NCBI GenBank assembly: GCA_044338255.1
Contig: JBIILZ010000162.1
Coordinates: forward strand, 1 to 6,600
Length of the DNA stretch: 6,600 bases
Direction of reading: 5' to 3'
Source: CAIUVD01 sp044338255
GTDB lineage: Bacteria; Planctomycetota; UBA11346
The notes below the pieces were generated by a model. The model had not been told where the DNA came from and searched no databases. It saw only the letters and a program-made list of their open reading frames with translations. The translations under genes and the position numbers were made by a program. Of the stretch, positions 1-6,406 are shown piece by piece (within the stretch, counting starts at the first letter, position 1; each line of letters starts with the position of its first letter).

Positions 1-121
1 CTGCAGTGAAATGACTTATGTACATTTTATTCATAATGAAAAGTCATAAGTGAAGGTGGTTGTTTAAACCCACGAAAAAATTGGCAGTTATCTCAATTTT
101 CAGGGATGAGCGCATTGTGCG
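1..121 (+). repeat. Left arm of perfect 121-bp inverted repeat
   Basis: Every base from 1 to 121 is complementary to 6599 down to 6479; the match breaks at 122 against 6478. The arm is AT-rich and begins at a PstI-type palindrome (CTGCAG). It has internal symmetry: an 11-bp palindrome TTCATAATGAA at 30-40, and TGACTTATG (12-20) facing CATAAGTGA (45-53), 8 of 9 complementary. Paired sub-sites of this kind near an end could be transposase-binding sites, but that is inference. A CATAAT box at 32-37 resembles a -10 element without a convincing -35. Only short open frames exist in the arm, none resembling a known protein. Confidence 0.95.
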
Positions 122-130
122 TGAATATGC

Positions 131-153
131 TTCCGTCGCGTATATCCGCGGAA
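131..153 (+). promoter_or_regulatory. Candidate vapBC promoter/operator
   Basis: TTCCG (131-135) and CGGAA (149-153) form an inverted repeat around a TATATC box (141-146) that could serve as a -10 element. VapB-type antitoxins usually repress their own operon by binding short palindromes that overlap the promoter, and the position, 25 to 47 bp before the vapB ATG, fits that. The arms are only 5 bp and no good -35 is seen at 16-18 bp spacing (TTGTGC at 115-120 is 20 bp away), so the call is tentative. Confidence 0.3.
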
Positions 154-177
154 TGACTCACCCCAGCGAGGTTGTCC

Positions 178-423
178 ATGCCCACCACATCCATCGTCCG
201 TGTCTTTCGTTCCGGCAACAGTCAGGCGGTCCGTCTTCCACGTGACCTCGCCTTCCCAACACACATTCACGAGCTGGTTGCTCGGCGGGAGGGTGATCGC
301 TTGGTGCTCGAGCCTGCTCCCGGTGGCGAGTTCTCCCAGGCATTTTGGGATGCCCTGGGACAAGCACCCGACTTTCAGCGGCCACCCCAGGTGGCGCAGC
401 AACGTGGAGACCTCTTTCCGTGA
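178..423 (+). CDS. vapB: VapB-type antitoxin (AbrB/SpoVT-fold DNA-binding)
   Basis: This is an 81-aa antitoxin. Residues about 5-48 match the swapped-hairpin AbrB/MazE-like fold, with the diagnostic RSGNSQAVRLPRDL stretch at 11-24, the DNA-binding loop and strand of VapB proteins that neutralise PIN toxins. The C-terminal tail (about 52-81, with an F..AL....F.R..Q...RGDLF pattern) is the kind of segment that wraps the toxin in this family. I chose the ATG at 178 because GCGAGG ends 6 nt upstream; the in-frame TTG at 172 abuts that ribosome-binding site and is unlikely. The stop overlaps the vapC start by 4 nt (GTGA), so the pair is coupled. It should bind the toxin and, with it, repress the operon. 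The family assignment is firm; the cognate promoter sites are inferred. Confidence 0.9.
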   Translation: MPTTSIVRVFRSGNSQAVRLPRDLAFPTHIHELVARREGDRLVLEPAPGGEFSQAFWDALGQAPDFQRPPQVAQQRGDLFP

Positions 424-830
424 GCACGACGCACCTCTTGGATACGAACATGGTATTCTTCCTTATGCAGGCTCGGCCACCCGCCGTACTCGATCGCCTG
501 CGCACCCTCGGACCCCAGCACGTGGCGATCTCGGTGATTACCGCACTGGAACTGCACCAGGGCGCGGAGCTATCAGCCACACCCGATCGCTATCACGCTC
601 TCATCGCAACGCTGCTGGCCTCGTTACCGGTGTTACCTTTGCCGGTCGAGGCGGCTGCCATTGGCGGAAAAATGCGCGCGTATCTCCAGCGCCGCGGAAC
701 ACCACTCGCGGATCTGGATGGCTTGATTGCCGCGCACGCCCTCACGGTTGGCCTCGTGCTGGTAACCAATGACCAGGCATTTCAGCGGGTTCCGGGTCTC
801 ACCGTGGAAGACTGGACCGCAAATCCTTAG
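420..830 (+). CDS. vapC: VapC-type PIN-domain ribonuclease toxin
   Basis: This 136-aa protein is a complete PIN domain, the usual VapC length. The expected Mg2+-binding acidic residues are present: D8 in LLDTN, E44 in ALELHQG, D100 in DLDGLIAAHAL, and D118 in LVTNDQAF. The C-terminal GLTVEDW matches the family ending. VapC toxins are endoribonucleases that cut tRNA or rRNA and stop translation when the labile antitoxin is lost; the target of this one cannot be told from sequence. The GTG at 420 is the likely start: it overlaps the vapB stop, has GGAG at 406-409, and the first in-frame ATG (450, residue 11) would delete catalytic D8. The open frame continues upstream through vapB, but that extension is an artefact. 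All active-site residues are intact, so the toxin is probably functional. Confidence 0.93.
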   Translation: MSTTHLLDTNMVFFLMQARPPAVLDRLRTLGPQHVAISVITALELHQGAELSATPDRYHALIATLLASLPVLPLPVEAAAIGGKMRAYLQRRGTPLADLDGLIAAHALTVGLVLVTNDQAFQRVPGLTVEDWTANP

Positions 831-1001
831 CCACAGACGAGGGCCGAGAATAGTGTTGGATTTTCCTCAATTAAGCCGATTTCTTGACTTTTTCGAACTT
901 GTTACGCTCCCGTTGACGCGCCATTGGAGTATGCTCGGAATAAAGGGGACACGCCAACTTTTAAACTTCATTTTGGGTGGCCATAATTTTTGCCATAAAT
1001 T
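831..1001. other. AT-rich intergenic stretch between convergent operons
   Basis: No convincing gene lies between the vapC stop and the end of the - strand operon. The segment is markedly more AT-rich than its surroundings. It holds an AATAAAGGGGACACGCC-type motif at about 940-956; similar GGGGACA-containing motifs are common beside REP-associated (Y1) transposase genes in proteobacteria. It also holds the tandem repeat at 980-1003. I find no GC-rich stem followed by a T-run on either strand, so there is no clear intrinsic terminator for either operon. It may be a relic of an insertion, but that is weak inference. Confidence 0.4.
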
Positions 1002-1003
1002 TT
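980..1003. repeat. Imperfect 12-bp tandem direct repeat
   Basis: GCCATAATTTTT (980-991) is followed directly by GCCATAAATTTT (992-1003), matching at 11 of 12 positions. The second unit runs into the stop codon of the zinc-ribbon gene (complement of 1002-1004). It could be replication slippage, a protein-binding site or part of a decayed insertion end. No function is evident. Confidence 0.7.
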
Positions 1004-1181
1004 AGTCTGCCTGCCGATGCAGGGCTGATGCTCCCGGTTGGCGAGCATGCGTGAGGGCGACGGCGGCCAATTGCACCGCTGCCAGCGCGAGGAGGTCCGC
1101 ACCGCAGCGGCGGCACTGACGCTCGGGTGCTGGGTGACGGGCTCGACACACGGCGCACGTCCACAGATCTGGCAACTCCAT
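1002..1181 (-). CDS. Small zinc-ribbon protein at end of chaperone operon
   Basis: This 59-aa protein begins MELPDLWTCAVC. It has two CxxC knuckles, C9/C12 and C23/C26, separated by ten residues with the second reading CRRCG, a typical four-cysteine zinc ribbon. A short Ala/Leu-rich helix follows (about 29-44), then a polar tail. The ATG is 3 nt after the hscC stop and has a GGAG ribosome-binding site 6 nt upstream that overlaps the end of hscC, so it is almost certainly translated with hscC. Length, spacing, ribosome-binding site and ordered cysteines together argue strongly that it is real although very short. It probably binds Zn2+ and acts as an accessory to the Hsp70 system; the exact role is unknown. 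The Ala/Leu-rich segment is too short and too Arg/His-flanked to call a membrane span confidently. Confidence 0.75.
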   Translation of the reverse strand: MELPDLWTCAVCRARHPAPERQCRRCGADLLALAAVQLAAVALTHARQPGASALHRQAD

Positions 1182-1184
1182 GAC

Positions 1185-2972
1185 TCACTCCAAAAAGTAG
1201 ACGAGATCGGCGAGGGTTTGGCGGGCCGCAGGACTGACGTCGTTCTCGACTGATTTCAGACGGTCACGCAATTCAGCGGCATCAAGCGGATCGACGGAAG
1301 TACGAGCCAAGATCGCGCACGCCCGCTCGCGCAGGCTTTCTAAATCTGGGACAACGGGCTGGTTGTCGGCTGGCCGTACATCAGCAGTCGCATCGATGTT
1401 TTTGACCGATGCATCGTCGCCATCGTCCGGACGCTGGTTGCCGTAGTCGTCTGGGGTCACGTCGGCCGATACGCTCAGCGGGGCGCTCAGCCGTACGGCG
1501 GTGAGGTCGGAGAGATCGGCGGAGCGGACCTCTTGCACCTGGTCGATGCGGCGGACCAGATTGCGGGCACTGCCGACATCAGTGACGTTGATGGTCAGGA
1601 TCCCCGAACGGTCGAGATCAAAACGGCAGAGGACTTCCTTCGATTCGCTGTGCGTCAGCTTGTCGAGGGTAAAGAGTCCGATGCTATGGCACAGATTGAG
1701 ATCTTCACTTTCGCCCTGGAAGACCTCGATATCGATGCGGTCCTGATCTTGGGATTGACGGTAAAAAACTTGCGACGCTTGCGCTGGCAAGGGCGTATTG
1801 CGATGGATCAACGGCACGACATGCAAGGTGCCGTCGTAGCTCACGGCGGCGACACCCAGGCTATGCGGGGTGACGTCAACCATCACCGCCCCCAGGCGAC
1901 GACCTGCCAAGGCCGCGGCTTCGATGGCGGCGCCTTGAGCCACGACCGTATCCGGATTGATCCACGCCTGCGGCTGCACTCCCAGTTCGGTCGCCAGCAT
2001 CGCTTGCACCAACGGCGTACGCGTGACGCCTCCAACCAATAGCACCCGCGAGAGCTGCTCGGCCGCGATGCCCGCCCGCTCAAGCGCCGTGCGCACGGAC
2101 ACCAAGGTGCGCTCGATGGCCCCCATGATCATCGCTTCGTAAACCGTACGGCGTACCGGAAATTCAAGGTGCAGTCGGGTGCCCTGCGCGCCATCAGCGA
2201 TGTATTCCTCGTGAACCACGGCTTCGGCGTGCGTCGACAGACGGATCTTCGCACGTTCGGCAGCACGCAGCACGCGCGCCCACTGACGTGGATCATGCTG
2301 GAGGTCGATACCGTGACGGGTGCGGAAATCATCCGCCGCGCGCCCGGCGAGTTCACGATCGAAATCGTGGCCGCCAAGATTGACGTCGCCATGGCTCGCC
2401 CGGACTTCCATCACGGCTTCAGAGCACGCCACCACCGAGACGTCGAAGGTGCCACCACCCAGGTCGTAGACCAACCACGTCTCTTCGCGACGGTTGCCCA
2501 TCGCATAGGCACTGGCGGCGGCGGTCGGCTCGTTGATCAGACGCAACACCTCAAGCCCGGCCTGGCGGGCCGCCTCGCGGGTATCCTCACGCGCGCGTTC
2601 GCCAAAAAACGCCGGCACCGTGATCACCGCCTGAGTCACCGGGCCACCAAGATGGGTTTCGGCCGCAAGGCGCAGATGACGCAGGATGAGACTCGAAATT
2701 TGCGCCGGCGTACAGGGCTTGCCACCAACCGCGATCAGCGAATCCTGACCCATGCGGCGCTTGATCCAGCGCACAGTATCGGTGGGCGCGTTGAGCTCAT
2801 TGTTGACTGCCGCCTGGCCAACCAGCCAGCCACCATCGGAGCCCAGCGAGACCACGGATGGCACCAGCGGTGAGCCATCGATGGAGATCACCACCGGGCG
2901 ACCATCGCCATCCACATACGATACTTCACTGTGCGTGGTGCCCAGATCGATGCCAATGACGTGTCCACTCAT
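1185..2972 (-). CDS. hscC: HscC-type Hsp70 chaperone
   Basis: This 595-aa Hsp70 is longer than E. coli HscC (about 556 aa) and shorter than DnaK. The ATPase domain spans about 5-360. It has phosphate-1 loop GIDLGTTHSEVSYV (7-20), K71 in WIKRRMG (counterpart of the catalytic DnaK Lys70), LINEPTAAA (145-153, with E148), phosphate-2 loop YDLGGGTFDVSV (169-180) and adenosine motif LLVGGVTRTP (311-320). An interdomain linker plus the start of the substrate domain follows at VMVDVTPHSLGV (363-374), then a beta-sandwich to about 466. The C-terminal part is a low-complexity acidic linker (about 505-540) and a short helical bundle (about 541-595), a reduced lid with no acidic EEVD-like tail. DnaK Thr199 aligns with V197 (GDVNLGG). 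HscC proteins are specialised Hsp70s that do not substitute for DnaK. The ATG overlaps the upstream grpE-like stop by 4 nt, with AAGGA 8 nt before it. It is cytoplasmic, and the client is unknown. Confidence 0.9.
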   Translation of the reverse strand: MSGHVIGIDLGTTHSEVSYVDGDGRPVVISIDGSPLVPSVVSLGSDGGWLVGQAAVNNELNAPTDTVRWIKRRMGQDSLIAVGGKPCTPAQISSLILRHLRLAAETHLGGPVTQAVITVPAFFGERAREDTREAARQAGLEVLRLINEPTAAASAYAMGNRREETWLVYDLGGGTFDVSVVACSEAVMEVRASHGDVNLGGHDFDRELAGRAADDFRTRHGIDLQHDPRQWARVLRAAERAKIRLSTHAEAVVHEEYIADGAQGTRLHLEFPVRRTVYEAMIMGAIERTLVSVRTALERAGIAAEQLSRVLLVGGVTRTPLVQAMLATELGVQPQAWINPDTVVAQGAAIEAAALAGRRLGAVMVDVTPHSLGVAAVSYDGTLHVVPLIHRNTPLPAQASQVFYRQSQDQDRIDIEVFQGESEDLNLCHSIGLFTLDKLTHSESKEVLCRFDLDRSGILTINVTDVGSARNLVRRIDQVQEVRSADLSDLTAVRLSAPLSVSADVTPDDYGNQRPDDGDDASVKNIDATADVRPADNQPVVPDLESLRERACAILARTSVDPLDAAELRDRLKSVENDVSPAARQTLADLVYFLE

Positions 2973-3766
2973 GCGCTTGTTCCTTCGGTTTTGGTCGCGG
3001 CGGTTCCGACCAGCACATCGGCTGGTCGAATAAGGTTGCCCTGGAGTCTCCAGCCATCGCGCTCAAGCGTGATGACACGGTCTAACGCACCGCGGGCGCG
3101 GCCGGTGCAGCGCATCCAGGCGGGATCGAATGGTTCTCCAGGTGCCGGCGTCAAACGCTCGGCCCCCTGATCATCCAGTTCCTGGCGGAGTCGTTGCATC
3201 AGCAGTCGAGCGCCATCGCAGCTCGCCTGTAAACTGCGTTCAAGCGCATCGCGCCCGGGCAAAGGCTGGCCCCACCACGTGCGTTTCGGCAGCAGCTCCA
3301 ACACCCGCACACGATCTTCGTCGAGTGCACGGTGATGGCGGGCGGCACTATCACACGCCTCTATCAAACCACTGAGCAGCCGTCGTTGTTGGGCATCGGC
3401 GGCACGACGCAGGCCGTCGGCCAACGTCAGCAATCGAGCATTCGACTCAGCCGTGGCGACGGTGCCGGCAGCGGCGGCGGCGGCAGCCTCGGCCAAGCGC
3501 CGCAACTCCTGATTCTGTCGCCGGACTTCACTGGCGAGACGTTCGTTGGTGGTCAGCAGGTCATGCAGACTGGGCAATTGATACTGTTCCCACGCGGCCA
3601 ACAAGGCCGGGGGCCAGTTCGCAAACAGGTCGCTTGGCAGACTGCAGGGCTCGTCTTCAAGAGTGTCTTCAAGAGCGTCTTCGTCACCCGCAGCTTCGGC
3701 ATTGAGGTCCTGGTCTTCAGCTGACTGGTCCTCCATGACAGGCTCTTCATCAGGTAGTTCAGACAT
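2969..3766 (-). CDS. GrpE-like nucleotide exchange factor
   Basis: This 265-aa protein is longer than ordinary GrpE (about 190-200 aa). Residues 1-40 are highly acidic. Residues about 72-135 form a long helix suited to the GrpE dimer coiled coil and include a run of alanines (93-100). The C-terminal beta domain carries the GrpE pattern: GEPFDPAWMRC (210-220), VITLERDGWRLQGNLIRPADVLV (231-253). GrpE proteins release ADP from Hsp70 and reset its substrate cycle; encoded directly upstream of hscC, this one most likely serves that Hsp70 rather than DnaK. The start is the ATG at 3766, with GGGAG 7 nt upstream and an 8-nt overlap with the J-like gene; a longer open frame running back to 3847 lies inside that gene and was rejected. 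An insert with two tryptophans (about 160-172, RTWWGQPLPG) is unusual. The family call is good, the partner is inferred. Confidence 0.85.
   Translation of the reverse strand: MSELPDEEPVMEDQSAEDQDLNAEAAGDEDALEDTLEDEPCSLPSDLFANWPPALLAAWEQYQLPSLHDLLTTNERLASEVRRQNQELRRLAEAAAAAAAGTVATAESNARLLTLADGLRRAADAQQRRLLSGLIEACDSAARHHRALDEDRVRVLELLPKRTWWGQPLPGRDALERSLQASCDGARLLMQRLRQELDDQGAERLTPAPGEPFDPAWMRCTGRARGALDRVITLERDGWRLQGNLIRPADVLVGTAATKTEGTSA
3653..3683 (-). repeat. Tandem 12-bp repeat inside grpE-like gene
   Basis: On the + strand GTCTTCAAGAGT (3653-3664) and GTCTTCAAGAGC (3665-3676) are adjacent and followed by a partial third unit, GTCTTCG. Each 12-bp unit encodes four residues, giving ALEDTLED in the acidic N-terminal region. 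Because the unit is a multiple of three, slippage would lengthen or shorten the acidic tail without breaking the frame. Confidence 0.7.
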
Positions 3767-4079
3767 CGCCCAGCTCCCAATCAGACAAGGATACACATTC
3801 CCGGATGACGGCTTCGCGCTGCGTGGGATCCAGCAACGAGCCGGCATCCGCCGGCGCCGACGGTGGCTGTGCGATGTAGCTGGTCATGGCGGTGAAGCGC
3901 AGACGTTCGCGGGCAGCAGGGCTGCGGATGCTGGCGTAGGCGGCATTGATCTGCGCATCGGCGGTGCCGGCGCGGACGCGATCGTGATAGGCCGCTCGCA
4001 CGGCTGCGTCATCGGCGTCGGGGCGGATCCCCAGCAACATGAAGGGATCGCTGACCGATTGGCTGGCTGATTGGCTCAT
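3759..4079 (-). CDS. J-domain-like protein lacking HPD
   Basis: This 106-aa protein matches a J domain over residues about 11-61: helix I DPFMLLGI, helix II from DDAAVRAAYHDRVRAG, and helix III AQINAAYASIRSPAARERLRF, where AAY.SI.SPAARE.L is the usual helix III and SD.E.R..Y equivalent. The His-Pro-Asp tripeptide that J proteins need to stimulate Hsp70 ATPase is absent: the loop reads RAGTADAQ and is several residues shorter than normal. The tail (62-106) is unrelated to DnaJ's G/F, zinc or C-terminal domains. The ATG overlaps the stop of the upstream large gene by 4 nt, and its own stop overlaps the grpE-like start by 8 nt. It may dock on HscC without activating it, or act as a J-like scaffold. 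A normal catalytic J protein is unlikely from the sequence. Confidence 0.8.
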   Translation of the reverse strand: MSQSASQSVSDPFMLLGIRPDADDAAVRAAYHDRVRAGTADAQINAAYASIRSPAARERLRFTAMTSYIAQPPSAPADAGSLLDPTQREAVIRECVSLSDWELGDV

Positions 4080-6406
4080 GATCCCGAAACCAGATGGTTC
4101 AGCCGGGTGATCATCACGGCAATGGCACTGGCGATGGAGAGATCGTGCATGCGGTTATTATGTTGTGTCAGGAGGCTGAGCCAGTCGCGAACCGCGGCTC
4201 GTTCAACGGGGAGGATGCGCTCGGCAAGTCCGGCAGCATCCCGAGTGGTCGGGATGCCCAGTGAGGGAATGAGAACCAGCATGCGCATCGACATGGCCGC
4301 CCCATGCGTGGCGCGAAAAGACTCATAGGCGGCGGCTGGAAGGAGCAGCGGATCACTGACGATACGCGTCTTGGCGGGCGTCTCGGGCTGCGGCAATAAC
4401 GTGGACTTCTTCTTTTTGCTCGGTGATCCAGCATCGCCGCTGGGCGACGTATCGCCGGTGGGGGACTGTTGGCGCAATAATTCCTTGAGCCGTTTCTCGA
4501 ACTCCGCAAAACTCGGTCCTGATTCGGCGTCATCTTCGGAATCGAAATCATCATCGAAACCGAAGTGTCCAGAATCATCGTTGTGATTCAGCCAACTTGC
4601 CATTTCCGCGTGCTCAGGAGCCTCACGGGGGATCCGCGACAGAGCGCGATTCCAGGCGCGTGAGGTCATCTGATGGTCATTGCGCAGTCGAGCAAAAGCG
4701 CCGATATGAAACCACGGACGCCAATCGCGGGGATCCTTTTTCTGCCAACGGCCAAACAGCTCATCGGTCGCGTTAAACCGCATGGCCAGTCGACGCTGAT
4801 GTCGACGCAGCAGGCGGTGCAGTCGTTCGCGATCGATGAGCAACCGATCGAGCTGCGACTTCTTCAGGTGACCTGAAGCCATGCAAGCGAGGATATCGAG
4901 CGCTTCGTCTTGGCCCAAGGTTGACAGATCGTTGGCCTTGCCTTTGTTCGCCACCACAAGGATGGCAGTGGCCATCGGCCCAGCCCAGCGGGCTTGCACC
5001 GTAGCCACCGCTAGATTCCCGGTTTCAACTCCCAGGACGGCGAGGTCCACATCGTCACCGAGGACGCTGCTGAGCTGGGCAAATTCGTCGCTGACTTGGC
5101 GCTTGGCGCGCAGCTCACGACGGGCTGCGGCAAGATAGAGCGGCAAGATCTCTGGCGCACACGATGGCTCGGCCATCAAAGCAGCGAAGCACGTCTTGCG
5201 TCGTTCGCCGTAATGACCGACAAGTCCCAAAATATCCAGCTTGATCCGTGTCCAAGTGAGATTGCCAGCATAGGCGGCATCGCATTGATCCAAGACGGGA
5301 CGCAGCAGCTTGAGGTCGGAATTTGCCTGTTCCCGTTCCCACGCCGGCAAAGCCGTCAGGGCGCGAAAGCGCAGCAGTTGCATTTCTACCGGCAACGTCT
5401 CTGGTGCAATCTGGCCTAATTCCGAATGCAGAGTATCGAGGTGCTGCACGCACCACGGCGCAGGCCATTCGGCGGTGACGGAATCGACCACCTGCCGAGC
5501 CAGCGTAGCATTCCGTTGATGCAGGTCCCGGTGCAGACGCCAGGTTCCCGGCACTGGGACACGAAGGGTGGTGAAGGCTAGCAACAACCGTTTTAGCACA
5601 TCTGCCTGCAAGGACGGATGCAGACGGGCAGCTTCGTGCCATAGCGTGACGGCCCGTTGATCGCCCTGTGCGCCGGCCTCGGCCCAGCGCACATCCCCGA
5701 GATGCAGGGCCAACCAGGCCTTGGATTCGGTCTGCGCTTTCGGCCAGCCATCATAGGCCCGCTGTAGTGAGCCAGAGGTGGTGCACCGCAGGTGTTCGGC
5801 CAGCTTGGCCGGGCCGTGCTCGTTGCGCTGCCGGGTGACCTGGTGCAGCATCCCAGCGATGGCAGGAAAAGCCGTATGTGGAAAGGGTCCAAGACCAGCC
5901 AAATGCTGTTCGACATCAGCCGCCTGACCACTGAGCGCGGCCACCACGGCATGACCACACGCGGCTCGGCGCCGCTCGGCAGCCGGGACACTCGCAAAGC
6001 TGGCCGAGGCTTGCGACAGATCGCCGCGCAGCATGGCCATCCAGCCCTGGGCCAACTCGGCATACCCCGGCACGCGACGCAGACGAGCCAGACCAGCGCG
6101 CAGATCACCCCCGGCAAGTACTGCCAGCAGCGCTTCAAACGATTCTGGCGGACTGGCAGTAGCCAGCTGCGGCAACGTCCCGGCCAACCGCGCTGCCGCT
6201 ACTCGCAGCCGCACATCAGAGCCGGCCTCAGCGAGAAATTCCGCAACTTTCGCCTGCCGCTGAGACTTGCGCAAAATCAAGTTACGCACGATCAACCGCA
6301 AGCGGTTCGCCTCGATATCACCACGTGGAAAGTTTGCCAAGGCGGCACGCGCCTCAGGAACTTTTCCCTGCTCGATCAGGCGAGAGATGTTGGCCAGGTC
6401 AGGCAT
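4076..6406 (-). CDS. Large helical-repeat (TPR-like) protein of the Hsp70 operon
   Basis: I do not recognise this 776-aa protein by name. It is almost wholly helical, with repeated Ala/Leu/Arg-rich helix pairs such as LIEQGKVPEARAALANFP near the N terminus, LLRGDLSQASASFASVP-like pairs, and a clearer TPR-type pair about 565-600 (WRPWFHIGAFARLRNDH...AWNRALSRIP). This suggests an alpha solenoid over roughly 1-605. A very acidic patch follows (609-631, with FDDDFDSEDD), then a Ser/Pro/Lys linker with KKKK (about 648-680) and a compact C-terminal helical domain (681-776). There is no signal peptide or membrane span. First in the operon and overlapping the J-like gene by 4 nt, it is probably the client adaptor or scaffold of the Hsp70. 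The ATG at 6406 was chosen because homologous-looking repeat sequence starts there; no Shine-Dalgarno is visible, and an in-frame TTG at 6442 would add 12 residues. Confidence 0.8.
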   Translation of the reverse strand: MPDLANISRLIEQGKVPEARAALANFPRGDIEANRLRLIVRNLILRKSQRQAKVAEFLAEAGSDVRLRVAAARLAGTLPQLATASPPESFEALLAVLAGGDLRAGLARLRRVPGYAELAQGWMAMLRGDLSQASASFASVPAAERRRAACGHAVVAALSGQAADVEQHLAGLGPFPHTAFPAIAGMLHQVTRQRNEHGPAKLAEHLRCTTSGSLQRAYDGWPKAQTESKAWLALHLGDVRWAEAGAQGDQRAVTLWHEAARLHPSLQADVLKRLLLAFTTLRVPVPGTWRLHRDLHQRNATLARQVVDSVTAEWPAPWCVQHLDTLHSELGQIAPETLPVEMQLLRFRALTALPAWEREQANSDLKLLRPVLDQCDAAYAGNLTWTRIKLDILGLVGHYGERRKTCFAALMAEPSCAPEILPLYLAAARRELRAKRQVSDEFAQLSSVLGDDVDLAVLGVETGNLAVATVQARWAGPMATAILVVANKGKANDLSTLGQDEALDILACMASGHLKKSQLDRLLIDRERLHRLLRRHQRRLAMRFNATDELFGRWQKKDPRDWRPWFHIGAFARLRNDHQMTSRAWNRALSRIPREAPEHAEMASWLNHNDDSGHFGFDDDFDSEDDAESGPSFAEFEKRLKELLRQQSPTGDTSPSGDAGSPSKKKKSTLLPQPETPAKTRIVSDPLLLPAAAYESFRATHGAAMSMRMLVLIPSLGIPTTRDAAGLAERILPVERAAVRDWLSLLTQHNNRMHDLSIASAIAVMITRLNHLVSGS

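Noticed and set aside
60..245. 61-codon frame reading out of the left arm as a gene fragment
   Set aside because: In the right arm the same frame stops immediately after the repeat, there is no ribosome-binding site, and it runs into vapB in another frame.
345..419. Upstream extension of the vapC frame
   Set aside because: It overlaps vapB coding sequence; the GTG at 420 gives the normal VapC length and start (LLDTN at residue 6).
1025..1044. ATGCTC/GAGCAT hairpin as a terminator between the operons
   Set aside because: There is no T-run on either side and it lies inside the coding sequence of the zinc-ribbon gene.
961..1188. 75-codon - strand frame starting MSHGVARSV
   Set aside because: It competes with the zinc-ribbon frame, has no motif, and its start overlaps the end of hscC without a proper ribosome-binding site; the CxxC frame explains the region better.
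2169..2873. 234-codon open frame on the + strand, antisense to hscC
   Set aside because: It lies wholly within a clear Hsp70 gene, lacks family motifs and has the Arg/His-rich make-up typical of GC-rich antisense frames.
3767..3847. N-terminal extension of the grpE-like frame
   Set aside because: It falls inside the J-like gene; the ATG at 3766 has a ribosome-binding site and begins the acidic tail typical of GrpE.
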